Shown here: positions 59,352 through 64,000 of the stretch, in pieces | Numbering within the stretch: position 1 is the stretch's first letter | How the letters are laid out: each line of letters starts with the position of its first letter | NCBI RefSeq assembly: GCF_021568315.1 | Contig: NZ_JAKGSI010000005.1 | Location: forward strand, 124,001 to 188,000 | DNA: 64,000 bases | Reading direction: 5' to 3' | DNA from: Corynebacterium uropygiale | GTDB lineage: Bacteria > Actinomycetota > Actinomycetes > Mycobacteriales > Mycobacteriaceae | The notes under the pieces: generated by a model | What the model saw: only the letters and a program-made list of their open reading frames with translations | Told to the model about the DNA's origin: nothing | Databases searched by the model: none | Position numbers and translations under genes: made by a program

Positions 59352-60254
59352 ATGAAAACTGGATTTGTCTTTCGGGAGGCCTTCCGGGGTCTCGGCCGCA
59401 ACATCACGATGACGATCGCCCTGGTCATCACCACCGCGATCTCCCTCGCCCTGCTCGCAACGGGCATCCTTGTGACCAACATGTCGCAGGGAACCAAGGA
59501 GATTTACCTCGACCGAGTGGAGGTGATGGTCCAACTCAACGAGGACATCTCCGCCAAGGACAAGGACTGCTCCTCCGATGCCTGCCGCGAAGTCATGGAC
59601 AAGATTGAGGGTGCCGACGGCATCCAGTCCGTGACGTACCGTTCGCGCGAGGCCAGCTGGGAGCGCTTTGTGGAGATCTTCCAGCACACTGACCCGCAGC
59701 TGGTGAAGGAGACCTCGCCGGATGCTTTGCCGGCGGCCATCCACGTCCGCCTGGAGGATCCGCTGAACACGGAGGCGCTGGATCCGGTGCGTGATCTCCC
59801 GCAGGTGTCTGCCGTGGTCGATCAGGTCGATGACCTGCGAGGCGCCGTCGATAACTTGGACTCCGTCCGTAACGCGACCTTCCTTATCGCAGCGATTCAG
59901 GCCGTGGCAGCCATCTTCCTGATCGCGAATATGGTGCAGATTGCGGCGTTTAACCGCCGTCACGAGATGTCGATCATGCGTATGGTGGGTGCGTCTCGCT
60001 GGTATACGCAGGCGCCCTTCGTTATTGAGGCGGCGGTCGCGGCCATTCTCGGTGCCATTCTTGCGGCGGCGGGGCTTTTCCTCGGGAAGGCCGTGGTGCT
60101 GGATAAGGCCCTGGCCGGCCTGTATCAATCCCGTCTCATTGCGCCCATCACGAATGGCCAGATTTGGGAAGTGGTGCCCATTGTGGTGATCGTGGGCATT
60201 ATCTTCGCGGCGGTGACGGCGCAGGTCACGCTGCGTGCCTACGTAAGGAAGTAA
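59352..60254 (+). CDS. ftsX: Cell division protein FtsX
   Basis: This 300-residue membrane protein has four transmembrane helices, one near the N terminus (about 22-42, IALVITTAISLALLATGILVT) and three at the C terminus from about residue 173. The large outer loop with cysteines DKDCSSDACREV would contact a peptidoglycan hydrolase of the RipC type. The FtsX core is visible as FNRRHEMSIMRMVGAS. GGGAGGAGG precedes the ATG. It works with FtsE. Confidence 0.95.
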   Translation: MKTGFVFREAFRGLGRNITMTIALVITTAISLALLATGILVTNMSQGTKEIYLDRVEVMVQLNEDISAKDKDCSSDACREVMDKIEGADGIQSVTYRSREASWERFVEIFQHTDPQLVKETSPDALPAAIHVRLEDPLNTEALDPVRDLPQVSAVVDQVDDLRGAVDNLDSVRNATFLIAAIQAVAAIFLIANMVQIAAFNRRHEMSIMRMVGASRWYTQAPFVIEAAVAAILGAILAAAGLFLGKAVVLDKALAGLYQSRLIAPITNGQIWEVVPIVVIVGIIFAAVTAQVTLRAYVRK

Positions 60255-60331
60255 GCCAGGCACTCGGCCTGGATGACAGCCCGAGCCTCTCTTCCCGTGC
60301 CCCCTGTCCCTTGAGTAGGGTAGGGGGCATT

Positions 60332-60829
60332 ATGGCGAAAAAGAACAGAAAGAAGAAGGCGCCTGGCGGGCAGGTCATCGCGACAAACCGGCGGGCGCGG
60401 CACGACTACACCATCCTCGATACATTCGAGTGCGGCATCGTGCTTGTCGGGCCGGAAATTAAGTCATTACGCGAGGGGCGGGCCTCCCTCGCGGAGGCCT
60501 TTGCCACAATCGACGACGGCGAGGTGTGGCTCCGCCAGCTGCACATCCCGGAGTACTCGATGGCCTCGTGGACTAATCACTCTCCTCGTCGGACGCGGAA
60601 ACTGCTTCTGCACCGCCGCGAGATCGACAGCCTCTATGGAAAAGTCCGCGATGGGAATAAGACCCTCGTCCCGTTGTCCCTTTACCTCAAGGACGGGCGC
60701 GTGAAAGTGGAGCTGGGGCTGGCTCAGGGTAAGCAGGACTATGACAAGCGCCAGGACATTAAGCGCCGAACTGAAGAGCGCGAAGTGGTCCGCGAGCTGG
60801 GCCGCCGGGTGAAGGGGATGACCGCCTGA
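60332..60829 (+). CDS. smpB: SsrA-binding protein
   Basis: This 165-residue protein carries tmRNA to stalled ribosomes. The OB-fold has ATNRRARHDYTILDTFECGIVL (conserved N-terminal block), GPEIKSLREGRASL and the basic C-terminal tail. I chose the ATG at 60332 behind TAGGGT (60316-60321). It is followed two bases later by the DUF488 gene. The tmRNA gene is about 2.2 kb downstream. Confidence 0.95.
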   Translation: MAKKNRKKKAPGGQVIATNRRARHDYTILDTFECGIVLVGPEIKSLREGRASLAEAFATIDDGEVWLRQLHIPEYSMASWTNHSPRRTRKLLLHRREIDSLYGKVRDGNKTLVPLSLYLKDGRVKVELGLAQGKQDYDKRQDIKRRTEEREVVRELGRRVKGMTA

Positions 60830-60831
60830 TT

Positions 60832-61236
60832 ATGGCGCGAGAAACTGACGTTCACACGCTGAAGATTCACGATTATCTCAAGGATCCTGGGCTTGCCCAG
60901 GGCGCCGTGGTGTTGGTGGATCGCCTCTGGCCGCGCGGGATCAAGAAGGCGGATGTGCCGCTGGACGCATGGTTGAAAGACGTGGCCCCGAGCCCAGATC
61001 TGCGCCGCTGGTTCCACCATGAACCTGAGCGATTCGAGGAGTTTTCCCGTCGCTATAGGGAGGAGCTTGCCGTCTCCAATAATGACGTGGAGTCGCTAGA
61101 AAAGCTGGCAGAAAAAGGCCCGGTCACGCTGCTTTTTGCGGCGCGTGACCGGGACGTGAACCATGCGGTGGTTCTTGCCTCCTGGCTAGCGGATAGGCTA
61201 GCGGATGGGAACGCCCGGCCCCAGCGGGATTCCTAG
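60832..61236 (+). CDS. DUF488 family protein
   Basis: This 134-residue protein has the DUF488 signature VVLVDRLWPRGIKKADVPLDAWLKDVAPS and RRWFHHEPERFEEF. Related YeaO-like proteins have no settled function. The ATG is two bases after the smpB stop, so the two are co-translated. Its last 39 bases overlap the converging AbgT transporter gene. Confidence 0.88.
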   Translation: MARETDVHTLKIHDYLKDPGLAQGAVVLVDRLWPRGIKKADVPLDAWLKDVAPSPDLRRWFHHEPERFEEFSRRYREELAVSNNDVESLEKLAEKGPVTLLFAARDRDVNHAVVLASWLADRLADGNARPQRDS

Positions 61237-62826
61237 GAAATACCACACCAGGAAGAAGACGAACCAGCCCAGCAACATACTCACCGAGTAGGGGATAGCC
61301 AGGGACATAAGCGTGCCCACCCCAGCATTCTTGTGATAGCGCTGAAGGAATGTGAGGGCGAGAGCGAAATACGGGCTCATCGGGGTGATGATATTCGTCG
61401 GGGAATCACCGATGCGGAACAGCATCTGAGACACCTCCGGCGAGACGCCGACAAGGAGCATCATGGGCACAATGATCGGGGCCATGAGCGCCCACTGCGC
61501 AGAACCCGACGTGATGAGCAGATTCAGCACCGCGACGAGCAGCACAAAGCACAGGAACAGTACCGGGTGAGGGAGATCCAAGTGGGTGAGAAGCTCCGAC
61601 CCCTTGATCGCCGTCCATGTTCCCAGGTTCGACCAGCTAAAGTACGCAATAAACTGCGCAACCACAAAGAACAGCACCAGCATGGGGAGCAGCGTTTTGA
61701 GGCCCTCGGCCATGAATTCGGGGACATCTTTACCCGAAGAAATGGTGCCGGCCCCCAGGCCATAGGCGATGCCCGCCGCAAGGAAAAACACCGTGATCGC
61801 CACGGCCACACCCGTGATGAGCGGCGACTGGATAATCGAGCCGCCCTCTCCGCGCATCGGAGATCCCGGGATAAAGAGGAACGCAAAATATGCCGCGAGA
61901 ACGACGATGCTCACCACGCTCGCCCAGCGCATCCCTCGCTTCTCATGGGGTTGGAGCGTGAGCTCGACGTCTTCTGACTCAACATCCTCCTCGTCCTCGT
62001 GCGAGGCGGTGGGGCGAGTAAAGCTCGCAGCCTCATAATCCACATCATCGTGGTCCACCAGCTCATGAGTCCGCCGGTACATAAAGAGCTCCGTCACGAC
62101 GGTAATGATGAGCGCAAGGACGATCGCCGAGGGAATGACAAAGAAATAGTTCGCCAGAGCCCCGACCTCATACTCCGGATCGATCATCGACGCCGCCGAT
62201 GTGGAAATCCCAGCGAGAAGGACGTCGGTGATATTGAGGATGAGCGAGGCGTTAAAGCCAGCCGAGCTCGCCGCGAAGGCGACCATCGCGCCCACCACGG
62301 GGGACCTTCCCATCTGCTTGAACGCGGCCGCCCCAAGTGGAATGAGGATGACGTACACCGCATCCGAGGCAATGGAGCCCGTCACTCCCAAGAGCGCCAC
62401 GGTAAACGTCAGGGTTTTCGGGCTCACTTTATTCACGACGCCGCGCATCGCCGCCCCGATCAACCCCGAGTGCTCCGCCACCGCAATGCCAAGCATCACG
62501 GTGAGAATCAGCCCCAGGGGTGGGAAGGAGATGAAGTTATTGACGGCCTCCGTGAAGATCTTATGGAAGCCCTCGGCGGAGAGAAGATTCTCGACGTGCA
62601 CCTCCTCCTCAGTGGAGGGGTTCATGGCCGACATTCCCAGATGCTCGCCGATCCAGCTGGAAATAAGGACAAGAATCCCCAAAATCACAAAGAGCCAAAA
62701 AGGATCGGGGAGTTTATTCCCGAGCCATTCGATGACCCCCAGCAGCCCCTTGGGCCGCGACGAGGACTCCTGTGACGTGTCCTTCGTCTGGATAGTTCTT
62801 TCTTCAGTACGTTGTTTCGAGCTCAC
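61198..62826 (-). CDS. AbgT family transporter
   Basis: This 542-residue polytopic membrane protein has about 12 helices and belongs to the AbgT family: LPDPFWLFVILGILVLIS near the N terminus, VAEHSGLIGAAMRGVV, and SAQWALMAPIIVPMMLLVGVSPE near the C terminus. Members import p-aminobenzoyl-glutamate (folate breakdown product) or export sulfonamide-like drugs. The GTG start at 62826 follows AAGAAGGTGG. An upstream in-frame ATG is possible but has no ribosome site. Confidence 0.88.
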   Translation of the reverse strand: MSSKQRTEERTIQTKDTSQESSSRPKGLLGVIEWLGNKLPDPFWLFVILGILVLISSWIGEHLGMSAMNPSTEEEVHVENLLSAEGFHKIFTEAVNNFISFPPLGLILTVMLGIAVAEHSGLIGAAMRGVVNKVSPKTLTFTVALLGVTGSIASDAVYVILIPLGAAAFKQMGRSPVVGAMVAFAASSAGFNASLILNITDVLLAGISTSAASMIDPEYEVGALANYFFVIPSAIVLALIITVVTELFMYRRTHELVDHDDVDYEAASFTRPTASHEDEEDVESEDVELTLQPHEKRGMRWASVVSIVVLAAYFAFLFIPGSPMRGEGGSIIQSPLITGVAVAITVFFLAAGIAYGLGAGTISSGKDVPEFMAEGLKTLLPMLVLFFVVAQFIAYFSWSNLGTWTAIKGSELLTHLDLPHPVLFLCFVLLVAVLNLLITSGSAQWALMAPIIVPMMLLVGVSPEVSQMLFRIGDSPTNIITPMSPYFALALTFLQRYHKNAGVGTLMSLAIPYSVSMLLGWFVFFLVWYFLGIPLGPGVPIR

Positions 62827-62967
62827 CGGCCCACCTTCTTGCTGTGTGTCGGGCTTCGAAAACGACGTGCCGTGCGCATTCGCCGTGCAGTCGAAGCAAG
62901 TTCTCAATCGCGTGTTGAGTCACAATACGTGATCCCCGCCCTAAAGTCTCATCCTCCCCGTGGAGAC

Positions 62968-62996
62968 TTGCCGCAGCGATGGAGATGAACTAGGAT
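62968..62996 (+). promoter_or_regulatory. ssrA promoter
   Basis: TTGCCG (62968-62973) and TAGGAT (62991-62996) are spaced by 17 bases. Transcription would begin near 63003, giving a leader of about 38 bases that is removed when the tmRNA 5' end is trimmed. Confidence 0.65.
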
Positions 62997-63002
62997 TACC
63001 TC

Positions 63003-63029
63003 TCGCGATTGTGCGCTCCACCATCGCGA
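63003..63029 (+). other. Hairpin in the ssrA leader
   Basis: TCGCGAT (63003-63009) and ATCGCGA (63023-63029) form a 7-bp stem with a 13-base loop. It lies between the promoter and the mature tmRNA 5' end and may guide processing. Confidence 0.5.
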
Positions 63030-63040
63030 TGTGTGAACAA

Positions 63041-63417
63041 GGGGCTGACATGGTTTCGACTTCGCGCATTGAGCCAGGGGAAGCGTGCCGGTGCAGGCTA
63101 GAGACCACCGTAAGCGTCGTAGCAACGAATAAGCGCCGAGAAGAACTCTCAGCGTGACTACGCCCTCGCTGCCTAATTAGCGAGCGCGTGTCTGTCGGCC
63201 CCGGGGTCGTTCCCGCCCCGGACGCCGGCATCGACTCAGGGAACTTGCCTTCAGGCCGGGCCAACGGGGCCTGAGGGGACTTTTCACCGGTGGCTGGGCT
63301 CATCATCCGGACATGTTTGCCTGATCCGGAGAGCCGAGCAGAGATGTTGCGCAAACTGCGCACGGAGAAGCCCTGGCAAGATGTCGGAGGACCCGGGTTC
63401 GATCCCCGGCAGCTCCA
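63041..63417 (+). ncRNA. ssrA: tmRNA
   Basis: The 5' end GGGGCTGACATGGTTTCGAC is the tmRNA hallmark, and the 3' end GGGTTCGATCCCCGGCAGCTCC is a T-arm and acceptor strand. GGGGCTG pairs with CAGCTCC with one G-U pair. The CCA end is not encoded. tmRNA with SmpB frees stalled ribosomes and tags the peptide for proteolysis. The tag reads AEKNSQRDYALAA, encoded 63135-63176 and ending TAA. Confidence 0.96.
63135..63176 (+). other. tmRNA tag reading frame (AEKNSQRDYALAA)
   Basis: The 13-codon frame plus stop within ssrA gives a tag ending DYALAA, the form shared by corynebacteria and mycobacteria and recognised by ClpXP-type proteases. The AEK start of the tag is similar to those of corynebacteria as I recall. 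The resume codon could be one codon earlier. Confidence 0.85.
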
Positions 63418-63429
63418 CAATAGCGATTC

Positions 63430-63459
63430 AATCCCCGGTCGTTTGACCGGGGATTTTTC
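63430..63459 (+). terminator. Intrinsic terminator of ssrA
   Basis: ATCCCCGGTC and GACCGGGGAT form a 10-bp stem with GTTT as loop and five Ts after. It lies 13 bases beyond the tmRNA end. Confidence 0.93.
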
Positions 63460-63911
63460 GCATTCTAGCAGGGGTTATAGCGGGAAAGAGCAGCGAAAGG
63501 CAGGGCGCATTTATGGATATATAAACACTGCTTGTACCTCGACAACCCTAACGGAAGCTCCGCACAAGCCCCACGAAACACCCCGTTTCGTCCGTCAATC
63601 TCCCCTTTAAGGAATTACCCCCGATGTTACGTACCTCATCTCGGTGCAGGTTCCGCCAGATGAAACAACTCTAGCCTGCTCACTGCTGTGCTCGCCACGC
63701 TGCCGCAGGCAACTGGCCAGGAGCGTCCGAACCGTCTCCTCGAATCCCAATGCGGCCCTCGTGCCCGAATCTGCGCACGTCTGCCTCCCCGTGCGCTTAG
63801 GATAGATGCGTAGCGCGGCACCTGGACCCGGGGAGCTCATTCCGCGGACCATGCGCCGGGCCGCGGGAAATATCGGGAAAAGTCTCGGACTCGTGAAGGG
63901 CGGTGGTGGGC
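63460..63911. other. Stretch of about 450 bases without a recognisable gene
   Basis: No open frame here looks like a known protein on either strand. The short frames have uneven codon use and no ribosome sites. No tRNA, attachment-site repeat or insertion sequence end was recognised, although a break in synteny next to ssrA is a common landing place for integrative elements. Confidence 0.5.
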
Positions 63912-64000
63912 ATGATGCAGACTCCCGGCAAGGTTGATATGCCCGTATTCAGCGAGTTTGTGCGCTCCAGCGTTGTTCCTCTTGCCATCTTTCCGCGTAG
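63912..64000 (+). CDS. Possible 5' end of a gene running off the right edge
   Basis: From ATG at 63912 (or 63915) the frame reads MMQTPGKVDMPVFSEF and continues open to the window edge in mid-codon. AAGGGCGG lies about 11 bases upstream. A stop at 63894 closes the frame further up. Only about 29 residues are visible, ending VVPLAIFPR, so no function can be given. Confidence 0.4.
   Translation, partial: MMQTPGKVDMPVFSEFVRSSVVPLAIFPR

Overview
This 64 kb window is high-GC actinobacterial DNA, most likely from Corynebacterium or a close mycolic-acid relative. The evidence is gene order (ndk, rne, rplU-rpmA-obgE-proB; nadD-rsfS-histidine phosphatase-degV-comEA-comEC-holA-rpsT-lepA; prfB-ftsE-ftsX-smpB-ssrA, much as I recall it from Mycobacterium and Corynebacterium), a MetPS-type transporter pair, an RNase E with an IF2-like N-terminal domain, and a tmRNA tag ending DYALAA. 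No rRNA, tRNA, insertion sequence, prophage or CRISPR array was seen. The species cannot be fixed from the sequence alone.

Layout. 1-8.7 kb: ndk (partial), a zinc alcohol dehydrogenase, rne, rplU-rpmA, obgE and proB. 8.7-16.6 kb: a GlcD-type flavin oxidase, a PTS-EIIC-like membrane protein, a 2-hydroxyacid dehydrogenase, metP-metS, proA and an asparaginase. 16.6-24.9 kb: a seven-gene minus-strand operon (AgpS-like flavoenzyme, lipid kinase, YhgE/Pip membrane protein, TetR regulator, GlpD, a small unknown protein, a secreted lipase-like hydrolase). A 17-bp palindrome overlaps its promoter. 25-27.8 kb: a large FAD/Fe-S D-lactate-type dehydrogenase with a strong terminator. 28-41 kb: the nadD-to-lepA housekeeping block, with an ankyrin protein, PhoD and PAP2 phosphatases and a PemK-like protein inserted.

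41-54.3 kb is the accessory part. A catabolic cluster comes first (duplicated Lrp regulator, AEC carrier, amidohydrolase, D-2-hydroxyacid dehydrogenase). It is followed by an unknown protein and then two divergent groups. One encodes a PPE/EspB-like glycine-rich protein with a DUF3558-like lipoprotein. The other encodes a secreted basic protein, a proline-rich single-pass receptor-like protein, a divergent Ser/Thr kinase with a frameshifted ectodomain, and an FHA-like protein. This surface-protein plus kinase/FHA locus is the best candidate for an undescribed system. The AgpS-GlpD-TetR operon is second.

54.5-64 kb returns to a conserved backbone: secreted S1 protease, hisN and a second inositol-monophosphatase-family enzyme, prfB, ftsEX, smpB, a DUF488 protein, an AbgT transporter and ssrA with its own promoter and terminator. 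About 450 bases without a recognisable gene follow, then a possible gene start at the right edge.

Regulation: many genes have a -10 hexamer (TACACT, TACAGT, TAGACT and similar) 4-10 nt before the start codon. They are probably read from leaderless mRNAs, and I used this to choose several starts.
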